Positions 1 through 13,334 are shown, counted from the first letter of the stretch. The stretch: DNA of 64,000 nucleotides from Paraconiothyrium sp. Pb-2020 (GCA_022419385.1 JAJUBI010000001.1:6262001-6326000), one strand, 5' to 3'. A program made the numbers and translations. The notes: a model not told the origin generated them from the sequence alone.

Positions 1-929
1 CCGTTGCTGGCGCTGATCCAGGGAGGGATGCATACCGTCGACATGAGGTTCCAGCACTTACATGTGAGATGCCTGCTTCTACCGGAGACGATGAATGCTT
101 TGAAACAATCAGTTTGTGGATGAAAACAACGTGCGCAGAACAACACGAGAAGTGCTATCAGAGTTCCATGTGTTATTCCAGTCGGAAGGCCCTCCTGACC
201 TGACCGATCAAGATTATGCACGACCATGAACTTCGGATTGTACGTCTCAAATCCAAGCTAGAAAAGCAGGAGTTTGGTATACCGGACTTAGGTATCGATG
301 AAATTCTAAGAGAATATCCAAAATTGTAGCTGCTAAAGATGAGTCGATGGACCATTGCCTATATATCAACACGCTCCCAAGTGGATACTACTATATGGCT
401 TGGTTTAACGTATTGGATTGATGCGTTTTGTGCCATTCAAGACGATATGCGTCACGGCGACTTGCTGTGGAGGAGCCTAGCGTCGTGGAACATGATGACT
501 CGATTAGCATGCTGCAAGATACCTGAGCTCCACCAGCAGACGACAACTCATCAGATCAATTCATCTTTTACGGACACTGCCTGTTGCGCATGATACATGC
601 AGCCTATATGTGGCATCGGAGCTGCGATTCGTATCACACAATAAGGTTTAGAGCACAGCATGTCTCCGTGTCTCTTATCCTAGCCGATACAAGCTTTGAA
701 ACCCGTAGTCTGACCTTTCTCCCGTCATGAACAGCTTCAGATAATCAAGAATATCTCGTTGAGAGTGGCATCCAAGCGACCGCTCGTGCGAGCTGGTCTA
801 TGCAGACGCAGATCCAATCCAGGAAAACATATCCTCAGGGTCCCTCACCACAGCATAGTGTCCTACGAGAGACGATCCTTGCACTTCCCACGCTTCCCTC
901 ACGTCCATCCAACCCAGGCATCGAATCGA
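1..929. other. Non-coding flank, nothing recognised
   Basis: Only short unrelated open frames on both strands, with no domain, no repeat and no RNA gene that I can recognise. The last part may be the 3' UTR of the leftward thioredoxin-like gene. Confidence 0.5.
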
Positions 930-1253
930 TCACATATTCGCCTCGATAGCCTTTCTCAGCTCTTTTGGTCTGGCTCCTGTCACACCTTCTTGTATATCAC
1001 CGTCTTTGAAGATACTGAAAGTTGGCATCTGGCTGACACCTAGCTCTTGTGCTATATCCTCCATCTCCTCCACATCGTATGTATAGAAGCGAACATTCGG
1101 GTATTCATCAACCATTTTTTGGACCTCCGGGGCTATGGCTTTGCATTGTGCGCACCAAGTGGCGGTGCCTTCGAGGACAGTCACACCTTCGTACATAACG
1201 GCTTTTAGATATGCGGCTTTGGAGTCGAGCGTTTGAATGTTTGAATCAGACAT
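930..1253 (-). CDS. Thioredoxin-like protein, single exon, about 107 aa
   Basis: A small cytosolic thioredoxin-fold protein, expected to reduce or exchange protein disulfides using thioredoxin reductase and NADPH. The active site reads TATWCAQCKAIAP, so the CxxC is Cys-Ala-Gln-Cys rather than the usual Cys-Gly-Pro-Cys. The cis-proline loop is SQMPTFSIFKDG, and the DVEE stretch sits where thioredoxins have their beta-3 DVD motif. I take the ATG at 1253 (MSDSNIQTL) as the start, because the open frame further upstream has no other ATG. Length is normal for a classical thioredoxin. It lies 209 bp beyond the 3' end of the MFS exporter gene on the same strand, at the edge of the PKS locus; membership of that cluster is only inference. 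The altered dipeptide between the cysteines should change its redox potential relative to the housekeeping enzyme. Confidence 0.88.
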   Translation of the reverse strand: MSDSNIQTLDSKAAYLKAVMYEGVTVLEGTATWCAQCKAIAPEVQKMVDEYPNVRFYTYDVEEMEDIAQELGVSQMPTFSIFKDGDIQEGVTGARPKELRKAIEANM

Positions 1254-1462
1254 TTTGGGATGCTGATAGTGATATGGTGTCAGAGAACTAGATAGCACGG
1301 TGGGTAGACTAGATGGGAGCGAGGGTTATGGCGTCATAGGCTCGTTTTGTGTCTAACCATTTATAGACTAGGTCATTCGGCTACCTCGAGCTACCACGTG
1401 ACAGTGCTTCAAAGCGTCCACGCGTGGTTTCTCGTGAAAACCGTCGACGTTCTGAGGCCGAA

Positions 1463-3391
1463 CTATGCCTTTGATCTCTCCTCCTCCTCGTTGAGCACAT
1501 GCTCAGAATCTAATGCCCTGTCCATGCTCGCATGCTTAATGAAGGCGCTCGCAACGCCAGCCAACACGGCTACCCCCAACAGCACCTCGAAAAGATTTCG
1601 AAATGCTTCAGCGTAAGCAGCACGATAGGACGACAGTTCTGCGCTGTCTGGCATCGAGTTCAGCACCAGAATGAACGCCTCTGCTTCTTTGGCGACATGC
1701 TCGTCCAGACCCCTTGCAACAAGGTGCACAAGCAGTCGATTTTGAAAAACGGTGCCTAAATCGCGGGGTACAATTAGTGTAAGATATGAAAGAAGGAGCC
1801 TCAAAGTCGACGTACCACCAATAGCCACGCCTAGACACATTCCAAATGTTCTCATAAATGTGTACATGGCAGCGGCATATGCGCCATCGCGCTCTGAGGC
1901 AAGTGCTTGCAGCGCGAAGTTGAGGGAAGTTAAGACGAGACCATGGCTAGGCCCGATGGTGAGAAAGAGCAGGATCCAGCCATAAGTAGGTGTGGTATAC
2001 GACAGGATAATGAGTAGGGCGGTTGAGACGATTATGGTTGCCCACCCGGTCCAAATAGCCCAGCGGTAGCTGCCCAAGCGTGTCATAAGCCCTCCAACGA
2101 TGATAGAGGTAGGGATAAGGCCGCCGATAATTGGGACCAGGCCGACGCCAGATAGGGTAGGGCCGTAGGCCTGTACCGACTGGAGATACATTGGGAGGTA
2201 GTAGAGATGTGAGAACATCTGTGGTTACGTGTCAGAACCCCACGCTAACCAAGCCGTGAATGGAACTGGAATAAGTTTGAGAAGCGCAGAGAGGAGGACG
2301 AGACTTACCAGAAGACCCTGCAGAACAGCACACGCATACGCCGCCGCAGCTGCATGGTCTTTAAACAACCACACTCTAAGGAAAGGGTGAGGAGCCCCAT
2401 ACCGTTCCCAGGACAAGGTGGCCAGGATACCTACAACCCCTAGTACGATAGGCACAACCGTTCGCCAACTATCCCACGGATACTGCGTGCCGCCCCAGGT
2501 AATACCAATGAGAAAGCTGCATGTACTGGAAATGAACAGAAAGGCACCCAACCAATCGGTTTTTGTGAGTCGGTCCTGGAAGCTCGCACGCTGGGCGCGC
2601 AGTTTCACCACAAATGGCACCATGCCTAACCCAATCGCGCACATGGGGAAGTTGATGTAGAACACCCAACGCCACGTCGAATGTTCAGCAAATCCACCAC
2701 CTGCCATAGGTCCAGTGATCAAGCCCACTGCCTAGGTCATGTCAGCGCATGTCCACGATTTATTCGCTCGCACTCAGGTAACTCACCCACGCAAGTTGGA
2801 TGAGACTGTAGTATTTCGGTCGCTGACGGAGTGGGACTATGTCGGTCATGATAACGAGGACGAGAGACAGCGCACCTCCGCCACCGATACCCTGTACCGA
2901 GCGACCGGCAAGCAAGATGCGGAAGTTTTGTGCAACACAGCACAATATTGTACCGATTGTGAATAGCAAGAGCGACGAGAAGAGCAGTTGGCGGCGGCCA
3001 AAGGCGTCAGACAGTGAAACGATGAAAGGCTGGAAGATGGCACATGTTACGAGGTAAGATGTCCCGGCCCAGAAGGTTTCGTTGGCATTACCGTGGAGGC
3101 TTCGGGCAATAGCCTGAAATTTGAGTCAGTTTGAATTAGCACTGTTGAGAAGAGAAGAGATTCAAAAGGACGATTATCACTCACAGGAAGAACAGGTCCA
3201 AGGATCGAACTATCCAATGAAACAATGAGTGAAATGATGGCCAAGCAGAGGAAGATGAGCCATTCACCACGGCTCGGTTTCCACTCGTTTGTAGACTGGT
3301 TGGGCTCAATAACTTCGGCGATATTCTTCTCAGCCCGACCATCCAGCCCAGCGTCTCGTGAGGTTTCGCTCAGGGATTTGTCTTCGGTCAT
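1463..3391 (-). CDS. MFS drug/toxin exporter (DHA2, 14-TM type), 5 exons
   Basis: A plasma-membrane proton antiporter of the major facilitator superfamily, likely exporting the product of the neighbouring PKS. Exons on the minus strand are 3391-3185, 3113-2787, 2731-2309, 2218-1816 and 1755-1463, giving about 550 aa. All junctions are GT-AG and rejoin the frame (for example LAW|AVGLITGP and LLMFSHLYYLP). Family signs are the first-helix motif LDSSILGPVLPA, the loop DAFGRRQLL between TM2 and TM3, the motif QGIGGGGALSLVLVIMTDIVPLRQRPKY, and GLITGPMAGGGF in the motif-C region typical of antiporters. The N-terminal 45 residues are charged and cytosolic. It is transcribed divergently from the PKS, with 1481 bp between the start codons, an arrangement usual for cluster exporters. 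The substrate itself cannot be read from the sequence. Confidence 0.9.
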
Positions 3392-4872
3392 GTTGGCATT
3401 TTCCTCTTTGTTGTCTCCCGAGCAATGGTGATTCAGTACTGATATGCTGACAGAATGATGGACAAGCCAAGTGCAACCAGAGTACCGTAAGGCCCGTACA
3501 ACAAGCAGTCTTTAGGGCTAAGACATGACATATCATCCCTCTTGGGGGCCTGGAGACGAATCGAGTAAAAGTGAGACAAGCATGCCTCCGGGTGGCGAGC
3601 TGCACGAGCTGCAATCCACTTCGAACTGGCCATTCTCAACGAGGTGGGTAAGCTGTAGTCGGCGATGCACTCAGTAAGTCACCACTAAAAAGCCAAAGGA
3701 TTTACACTAATGACTTAGCGCGGTGTAAGTGAGCCAGCGTGAGACGAATTAGGCCTGCGGGTGGGGGCCAAGACGCTGGTGTTGCTCGCGATCGTAATGA
3801 ACGTTCTCCTCGCGCAAATCAACGACCTGGTCATTGTGTTTTTCTCCTCAGAAGCAGGAATGTTCGGATAGGCTTGGGGCTAGTATCAGCCAGTCTCGGA
3901 GCTTACCCTCGTAGCCTTTCAACTGATTCGCGTCGGCCAAGAGTAAGCTTGCGCTCACTGGTCCTTCGTGCGCCGACCAAGGGCATCTCAAGGCTGGGCT
4001 CGCGTTGTACTACTGCACTTCATGATAGCCTCCTCCGCCAAATTGCTTATTGAAGCTGCGCGATATACATCGCTGAAATCATCAGGGGACTAAATCAGAT
4101 CGACCGAATGCGCGACCATAAAGGCAGCGAAGAACCTCATGGTATATTAACCGCAAGCCTATCGAACGCATACACGCTGTAGTATAACCACATTGGATTT
4201 GTTATGGGAACTATTCGATAAGAAGGCGTAGGCGGTATCATTACAGACCAATGCTTCTGCGAAACACAGCGTGTCAGTGCATCGATCTACACCAGGTCAC
4301 CTTCAGTAGCATCCCACAACCAGGTCAGCTCGCCTATCTTACTACCCTATCTGTTATAGTGCCTACTTGCAGGACCCACATCCGGGGCCGTGGCACACCA
4401 CGACTCGAGCCATGTCATGTTTCTCATGGGGCTGAATGTGAACGCCACGAGGAGCTCAATGATGGTGAGTTGGGAGCGACATCTGAATCTAGCCTCGCGC
4501 CACTGCCAACTAAATTCCTGGTACGGGCCCCAGGTAGGTGAGAGGCGACCCTGGCAGCTGCACGGCCAAATGCATCGCGATGAGATGACGCTGAGCCATT
4601 ATGATGAGTCTGCAGCTAACTTGGCAAGGTAGTGAGCAATAAGCCTAGTCTGTCTCACTGTGGAAGGATCGGTATACTGGATCTACGAAGACAGGTACAT
4701 AATCGTAACAAATTCTCTCCAGGTCGATGAGCTATACCAATATATCCACTAGGGCAACTATTGGCGACCCTGCGGCTCACTGACTTATTCTTTTGGGGGT
4801 CTCTGATCGAAAAAAGTGCTCAACATTAGTTCGCTTGCTCGGCTCGGACTGTTCCCTTCGACGTGAACCATC
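3392..4872. promoter_or_regulatory. Shared intergenic region between divergent exporter and PKS
   Basis: This 1.48 kb stretch separates the start codons of the divergent MFS gene and the PKS. Open frames inside it are short and show no domain. Its position makes it the candidate bidirectional promoter. A CGG-containing pair (cggctcgg) lies about 20-30 bp before the PKS start codon, but I cannot assign it to a regulator, and no transcription-factor gene lies in the immediate cluster. Confidence 0.55.
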
Positions 4873-7800
4873 ATGACAGTTCAAGCTGCAGATGAGAACG
4901 GGTATCGAACAATTGACATGGGCGGATCCGAATCGACGAATACCAATGGCGTCCAGACGAACGGAGTTCTGGGATCACATTCTAATGGCATTCAAACGAA
5001 TGGGAACGGTCACAAGGCTGCATTATCTGAGAGCACAGTTACTCCACCGCCTATTGCCATCGTAGGTATGGCTCTGCGGCTTCCCGGTGGAGTCTCTTCT
5101 CCACAAGATCTCTGGGACCTCCTCATCAACAAGCGAGATGGCCGAAGCCGGATTCCCCGCGATCGTTTCAACGTCGAAGCATTCCATGGGCCACGTGCAC
5201 GGAAGGGTGAAGTTGCTTCACAGTATGGGTATTTCCTAGAAGACTCACTAGAACATCTTGATGCATCTTTCTTCGCGATGTCGAAGGCCGAGATTGCTCA
5301 GCTCGACCCTCAGCAAAAACTATTGCTGGAGGTAATTTACGAGTGTATGGAAAGTGCCGGTCAGTCGAACTGGCGGGGTAACAAGATTGGTTGCTATGTG
5401 GGTGTTTTCGGAGAGGACTGGTTGGACCTGTGCAACAAAGACACCCAATCGTTCGATATGTACCGTATCTCTGGAACTGGAGACTTCGCTATATCGAACC
5501 GAATCTCATACGAATATAACTTGAAAGGGCCAAGGTCGGTAATACAGTCTTTCATCCTATTCTTTGAATCTGGTGAGGAATGCAGGCACCCCCTAACCTT
5601 TACTGGATGCTCCATTCACGTAGTCTCCGCAGGTTTTGGTTCATGATAAGATCGCTAACACTTTGCAGCATGACTATCCGTGCCGGCTGCTCTTCGGCCC
5701 TCGTTGGTCTTGATGAAGCCTGTCAGGCCCTTGCGAACGGCCATTGTTCCTCCGCCATAGTCGCTGGCACGAACATCATTATCAGCCCAACCATGACGCA
5801 GCATATGACACAGCAAGGCGTCCTGTCCAAAGAGGGCTCATGTAAGACGTTCGACGCTGCTGCTGATGGGTATGCCCGTGGTGAAGCTATCAACGCTATA
5901 TACATCAAGAAGCTAGATGATGCCCTAACAGACGGCGATCCAATCCGCGCAGTGATCCGCTCTACCTTCCAGAACAGCGACGGCAAGACAGCTGGGCTCA
6001 CTAGTCCGAGCTCACAAGCGCACGAAGACATGATGCGGACCGCGTACAACATCGCTCAGCTACCGGTCTCACGCACTGCTTACGTCGAATGCCATGGGAC
6101 TGGAACAGCAGTTGGTGATCCACTCGAAACGGTTGCTATCGGCAATGTCTTTGGCGGCTCTGGTGTGTATATTGGATCAGTCAGTATACCTTGCCTGAAT
6201 CTTCTGCAACGTAACTAATATTAGGCTCGAAGGTCAAACCAAACGTTGGTCATTCAGAAGGAGCTTCCGGCATTACGAGCCTGATCAAAGCAGTTTTGGC
6301 TCTGGAAAACCGGATTATACCCCCGAACATCAAGTTTTCGACACCAAACCCAAAGAGTACGTGTATGTTTAGTGCTGGATTGAATTTGTATCTGACGAAT
6401 ACAATCGCAGTTCCTTTCAAGGAGGCCAATCTACAAGTCCCAGTTGAGCCCACACCGTGGCCGACTGACCGAGCTGAGCGAGTCAGTGTCAACTCATTCG
6501 GTATTGGAGGAGCAAATGCACACGTAAGTGAGATTTCTGGACGGTACATACCACAACGTCAAGTCTAATCAGTTAAACAGGTCATATTAGATTCCGCTGC
6601 TTCGTTTCTAGACACAGATGCCGGAAGATGTGCTCACGCGACAACACCAAAATCACCGGCTCTTCGGCTACTCGCGCTCTCTGCGAACACTTCAGACTCC
6701 CTTCGCAGACGTGTGACTGATATCCAGAGTTTTCTTGACTCTCATTCCGACGATATTGATGACATCGCTTATACCCTGGCTTATCGGCGCGAGCACCTAC
6801 CTCACCGCACATTTGGCATTGCGTCGGGGAAGGGTCTTGCAAATTTCTCTAATTTCCAGAAGACACCTCGCAATGCCCCTAACGTGAACTTTGTATTCAC
6901 TGGTCAAGGGGCACAATGGGCCGGAATGAGTATTGAGCTTATGGCAGCTTTTCCTAGCTTCAGCAACGACATACTGTACCTAGACAGCGTACTACATGCG
7001 CTACCGGATGGGCCATCATGGTCGATGCAAGGTTCGAGGGTATCACTTTCACGCGAGATTGCTAAAGACGCTAATGTTGGACAGGGGAGCTGAGCGCTAT
7101 GAAAGAAACATCTCGGATCAACGCCGCCGAACTATCGCAGCCGCTCTGCACGGCACTACAAATCGGTCTAGTGAACCTGTTAGCAGAATGGGGAGTCCAT
7201 CCTACAGCCGTAGTCGGCCACTCCAGCGGCGAAATCGCCGCAGCGTACGCTTCAAAGGCGATTTCTGCTGAAGCTGCAATTGTCATCGCATATTACCGCG
7301 GGATGGTGACGAAGACGAAGTCTCGTGCAGGAGCGATGGCTGCTGTGGGTCTCGGTCGGAAAGAAATAGTTAGGCTTCTAGTCGATGGCATAGGCATTGC
7401 GTGCGAGAACAGTTCCAAGAGTGTCACTTTGTCTGGTGACGCTGATAAAGTTGACAAAGTCATCGAAAGATTGAAGCAAGAGCAGCCTGATATTTTCTGT
7501 CGATTACTGCGGGTCGAGATGGCGTACCATTCGCGTGAGTATTTCTTCAATAGGGAGTTTTGTTAAGCTTTTGGGGCTAATCTAAGGATAGATCACATGG
7601 CTGAATTCGGAGAGCAATATGAATCTCTGATGGAACCACATGTTCACAGTGATGCGCCCACTGCTAAATTCTACTCCAGTGTGCATGGAAAGGTAGTCGC
7701 GGACGCTGGAAAGCTGGACGCGGATTACTGGAGGGCAAACATGGAGAATCCCGTCCTCTTCTATACAGCCATAAAGTCCATTCTCAGCTCCACACAAGGG

Positions 7801-10800
7801 CAGCCAAATATCTTCTTAGAACTAGGGCCCCACCCTGCACTCGCGGGGCCACTTCGCCAGATCTTCCAGGAAAAGCAACCTACATCAGCCCCAACATATA
7901 TCTCTTCGCTGGCTAGGAACGAAGACCAGGTTCACAGTATCTTATCTACGGTTGGGCAACTGTTCCAGCAAGGTCTGGCCATAGACTTTAATGCGATCAA
8001 TGGGCCTGGTACGGTCTTAACCAACCTCCCATCCTACCCCTGGCAGCACGATACCAGCTACTGGAAAGAATCGCGTGTAACCCGGAACTGGAGACTGCGC
8101 AGTTTTCCTCACCACGAGCTTCTTGGCTCCCGCATACTGGAATCGAGTGACATGGAACCGTCATGGCGGAATGTGTTGCATCTGGATAGCGTACCGTGGC
8201 TGCGCGACCATAAGATTGTCGAAGATATCGTTTTCCCGGCTGCAGGATACATAGCCTCTATTGGAGAAGCAATCCGTCAAACGACAGGATCTAAAGACTA
8301 CGGTATCAGAAGACTCGTTGTCAAAAGCGCGTTTGTGCTTCAGGAAGGCCAGGCGCCAGAAGTGGTCACTACTTTGAAGCCTGTGGCGCTCACGGATAGC
8401 CTGGAGTCCGAGTGGTTCGAATTCACGATTGTTTCGTATGATGGTGCGAAATGGACGAAGCATTGCACCGGTGAAGCACGTGGAGGGTCCAGCCAGCCGG
8501 ATTTCGCCCGGAAAGTCGCTGTTCACCCGCGCAGAGTGGAGTCGAACGTATGGTACCCAGCTATGAAGAAAATCGGCCTGAATTACGGTCCACGCTTCCA
8601 GTGCCTGCAAGACATAACCGCGCATCCTGTGCAGCCCGTTGCCAGGGCGAACGTGCAAGATAATCTGGAATGGCATGAAAGTGTCTATGCAACCCATCCT
8701 ACAGTCATTGATCAGATCCTCCAGCTCTTCACCGTAGCAACCTCCAACGGCCTGGCGCGCCGCCTCGATAAGCTCGCAATCCCAGCAGTCATAGGCGAGT
8801 TATACATTGGTGAAAGCGGTCCGTCTATTGACATGGAAGTGGAAGCCCGCATGACACCTAAAGGTGCTATCCATGGGTCTGCATTTGCGACATCGGATGG
8901 GAAGCTCGTGCTCTCGCTCACTGAATCGACCTTCAACCCACTTGAAACCGATAGCGCTGACTCTGGAAAGCTAGATAATCTGGCAGCAGTGCGTTTGGAG
9001 TGGAAGTCAGATGTTGACTTCGTACCTGCCACGGACCTAATTCGTCCGCGAGGCAACAAAGACGAAGTTATCTTCTTGGTAGAGAAGGTCGCAGTGCTGT
9101 GTATGATCGAGACAGCAACGCGTATCGCATCGCTCAATATCGCGTCAGAGCATTTGCAGAAGTTCCGGTCGTGGCTGAATATGGAGGTGACGGGCATGGC
9201 TGACGGCCAATACGACATCTTTCCCGAGGCCAAAGCATGGGTTGCTCTACCATCAGAGGAACGCATCAAGCTTCTAGAAACGATACGAGCAGATGCCTCA
9301 GCCAGAGAGGCCAGTTCACCCGTGGCCTCTGTAATTCAGAGCATCTTAGACAACTGTGACGACGTATTTCATGATCGCATTAGCGGAATAGAACTCCTGC
9401 TGCCGAATAACGGGCTCGCGAGCATCTACACATTTTACCAAGACATGGTTGACTTTTCCGAATTCTTCGAGCTGCTCGGCCACTCGCAGCCTACTATGCG
9501 AGTCCTTGAAGTGGGTGCTGGCACAGGAGGTACCACGTCCTGGATCCTGAAAGCGCTTCAATCGGCTGAAGGTGTCCAGCTGTTCTCAAACTATCAATAC
9601 ACCGACATATCTGCTGGGTTTTTTCCTACTGCGAAGGAAAAGTTTAAAGACTTTGCCGGTATTGAGTATTCAGTGTTAGACATCAGCAAGGACGTGGTCG
9701 AGCAAGGCTTCGAGCCTGAGACCTACGATATTGACATCGCCTCGAACGTTTTGCATGCTACACCACGCCTGCATGACACATTAACGAATGTGAGGAAGCT
9801 CCTGACGCCGGGGGGACGTCTCTTTCTGCAAGAGCTGTGTCCAAATCTAAGGTGGACTAATTATATCATGGGCATTCTTCCCGGATGGTGGCTCGGCGAA
9901 GCAGACCGTCGCCCTCACGAGCCTTTTGTATCACCATCCCGATGGGATGAGGAACTTCGAGCTGCGGGCTTCAGCGGCCTAGACAGCGTTGTGTACGATA
10001 ACGCTGCGCCACTACAGATCAATGCCAATATTGTGTCGAGGGCTGTTCAGACAGACGTTCGGCCCAAGAAGGAAATCAGCCTGATATACCACGCTGAGAA
10101 GAGCCCCAGTGCTCAAGAAGTTGCGGATCAATTCATCAAGCAAGATTTCGCGGTAAATTGGCAGACACTCGATCAGGAACCGAACGATGACCAAATGATC
10201 ATCATCCTCCTGGATCTAGACGGTCCGTTCCTCCACGATATGGGCGCTGAGACATGGTCCACCATCCAGAAGTTCTTCTCTCATTGCAGCACCCACTCCA
10301 ATCACATCATCTGGGTAACACAGTCCAGCCAGGTCAGCTGCTCAAACCCATCTTACGGATTACTCGCCGGCTTCGCTCGAACTCTCCGCTCTGAACTTTC
10401 GCTCGACTTCGCCACATTCGAGATCGACAAGTTCGGTATGGACGCCTGGAAAGCTCTTTGCGAGCTCTCGAAAGGCTTTGAAAAACGGCGGAAGAAGGAG
10501 ACGCTGAGTCCGGAATACGAGTATGTGTTCTTCGATGGGAAGATCAACATTAGTCGATTCCACTGGGTATCGACCGCAGAGAACGACGAGGCTGAAACGA
10601 TGAATCCAGAGGCTAAGTTAGAGATCGGTAAGTACGGCTTGCTAGGCTCACTGGCATGGAAGATATTCGATGTTACAGAAACGCTCCACGACGAAGAAGT
10701 GGAAGTTCAGATTCGCAGCGTTGGCCTCAACTTTAAGGTAAGATGGACCATGCTCTTTCTATCTTGAGTGCCGTCCTGACCTTCTTTTAGGATGTCCTCG

Positions 10801-13078
10801 TCAGCATGGGCATCGTAGATGGTCCGAAAGATAGGCTAGGCCTTGAAGGTGCCGGCGTAATCACCAGAACCGCACCAGGCGTTGATCACCTACGCGTTGG
10901 AGACAGAGTGTTTATCTGCGATCTTGGATGCCTATCTACGAAGATGGTGACTTCGGCGCAGTTGTGTGCGCGCATACCTGATACTCTGAGTTTTGAGGAT
11001 GCGGCTACCATGCCATGTGTCTACAGTACTGTCATTCATTCACTTGTCAATGTGGGGGGTCTCGAGAGCGGACAGGTAAGTCACGTACATAAACGTGCGG
11101 CGGTCTATGTTGGCTGACGAGTAAGCAGTCTGTCTTGATACATTCCGCATGTGGTGGTGTCGGCATGGCAGCAATCCAGATTTGTCGAATGCTAGGAGCA
11201 GAGGTAAGAGCCCCTTCCCGGCATGCTAGCACCGATCAGTCCTAATCTTCACAGATATACACGACCGTAGGCAGCGAAGAGAAGGTTCAGTATCTCATTG
11301 ATACTTTCAGGATCCCATGCAACCGGATCTTCGACTCCAGAAGCACGTCTTTCCTACCCAACCTCATGCGCGAGACGGACGGCAGAGGTGTTGACTTAGT
11401 CCTGAACTCTCTGTCAGGTGAGCTGCTACACGCTTCCTGGAAGTGCGTTGCACCATTCGGCAAAATGCTTGAAATTGGGAAACGCGACTTCATCGGGCAC
11501 GCACAGTTGAGCATGGACATCTTTGAGGCTAATCGGACTTTTGTGGGAATTGACCTAGCGCAATTGACGCTAGAGAGGCCACGAGCGTGCCAAAGGTAAT
11601 CGGACTAGCATTTTTGAAGTGCATAGCTCACTAAACCAACTGCAGGCTTCTTGAACAGTGCCTCGCCTATTACCGACAGGGTGGGATTGAACCAGTGCGG
11701 CCTGTGAAAGTCTTCGACGCCGCGCAGGTCGTCGATGCATTCAGATACATGCAAAAGGGTCAGCACATAGGGAAGATCGTCATCAACATGCCTGAATCTG
11801 CGCATGAGCTCCAGGCGCAGCTGCAATATCAAGAGACTAGATTCTCTGCGGACGCATCGTATTTCTTGGTCGGAGGTCTCGGTGGCCTCGGCCAAGCTAT
11901 ATCCACATGGATGGTTGAGCAAGGAGCCCGCCATTTGGTGTACCTCTCGAGGTCAGCAGGATCTACCCCTGAAGACATGGCTTTCTTTGAGGAGCTCGAA
12001 GCGCAAGGTTGCAAAGCGATTGCTATCTCCGGGAGTGTGACGTCTGAGGCGGATGTAAAACGTGTGATAGCACAGGCTGAGAAACCCATTGCCGGTGTTA
12101 TACAACTCTCCATGGTATTGAAGGTAAACTGATACCTCGCGTTAAGTGACGTTCGGCCCTGACAAAACGTAGGATCAAAACTTTCTCCAGATGACGCACG
12201 AAGAGTGGGAGACACCGCTCTCTTCTAAGGTGCACGGGACGTGGACCCTGCACAACGCATTCCAAGGCACGGAACTGGATTTCTTCCTCCTCTTTAGTTC
12301 CCTCTCAGGAATGGTGGGCCAGTGGGGACAGTCCAATTACGCCGCAGCCAACACGTTCCTCGATGCCTTCGTTCAATACCGGCATAGTCTAGGGCTTCCG
12401 GCATCCGTCATTGACGTAGGCGTAATGGAAGACGTGGGCTACGTAAGCCAAAATCCTGCAGTGCTGGAGATGTTCCGTGCCTACAATATGCATGGACTCA
12501 AAGAAACAGACCTACTTCAAGCCATTGAAATCGCCATTAAGAGGTCAATGCCCAGTCCACCAACGAAGGGCAGATACTGCAATTTGAGTCAACTCACCAT
12601 TGGCCTAGCTTCCGCCAAGTCTATCGTAGATCCCAGCAATAGAGCAGTCTGGAAACACGACGTACGTATGGCTTTGTACAGGAATCTCGAACCGGAGAAG
12701 CAGTCTAGTCCCAACACCGCTAGCGAGGGCTTGAAAGATTTTCTAGCTTCGGTATCGTCTACTCCTGCGATTCTGGAGGAGAAGGAGAACGCAGACTTCC
12801 TCACGCAGGAAATCGGGAAACGGATAAGATCGTTCATGATTCAGTCGGACGATCAAATCGATATCAAGATGTCACTCTCCGATATGGGAGTCGATTCCTT
12901 GGTTAGCATTGAGATTAGGAATTGGTGGAGGATGGGATTGGGTCTGGAAATCAGCGTTCTAGAGATCATGAGCGCGGGCTCGATTGAGAGATTGGGGGCG
13001 GTAGCAGTTGATGGACTGCGGGCAAAGTACGGTCCTAAGGAGGGCCCACATCCTGGTTTGGCTATGAAAGCACCTTGA
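4873..13078 (+). CDS. Highly reducing type I polyketide synthase, 12 exons, about 2513 aa
   Basis: An iterative HR-PKS that builds a reduced, C-methylated polyketide from malonyl-CoA. Exons: 4873-5534, 5669-6179, 6233-6356, 6411-6523, 6581-7031, 7085-7534, 7592-10737, 10791-11075, 11129-11203, 11255-11595, 11646-12123, 12173-13078. Domains in order: KS (about 59-475; Cys228 in RAGCSSAL, His362 in ECHGTGT, His398 in KPNVGH), AT (GQGAQWAGM about 577, Ser667 in GHSSGE), DH (His977 in LRDHKIVED, Asp1144 in HPTVIDQ), cMT (EVGAGTGGTT about 1410), ER (HSACGGVGMA about 1920), KR (VGGLGGLG about 2127, Tyr2268 in QSNYAAANTF) and a C-terminal ACP (phosphopantetheine Ser2454 in GVDSLVSIE). Every catalytic motif I can check is intact, so the enzyme should be active. 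There is no thioesterase or release domain, as is usual for HR-PKSs, so release needs a partner in trans. The only obvious cluster partner is the divergent exporter. Confidence 0.96.
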
Positions 13079-13334
13079 GGAAGTTGTGCAGAGGTTGGGA
13101 GGAATGGAATCGACTTCTCCCAACGTGCTAAAAATAGGTTATGCAACCTCAACACGCTAACCATTCTAAAATTAGCGTCCAACAGTCACCAGCTCACAGC
13201 ACCAGTGAGCAAACCTCACTTTTTCAATTCACGAAGACGCCTATTACGACAGACCTGGCACATTACTGAATTTATTCCGATCTACTGTCCTACACTTGAA
13301 CAGAGGATCGTGGCGCTATCAGGGCAGCAGTGGC

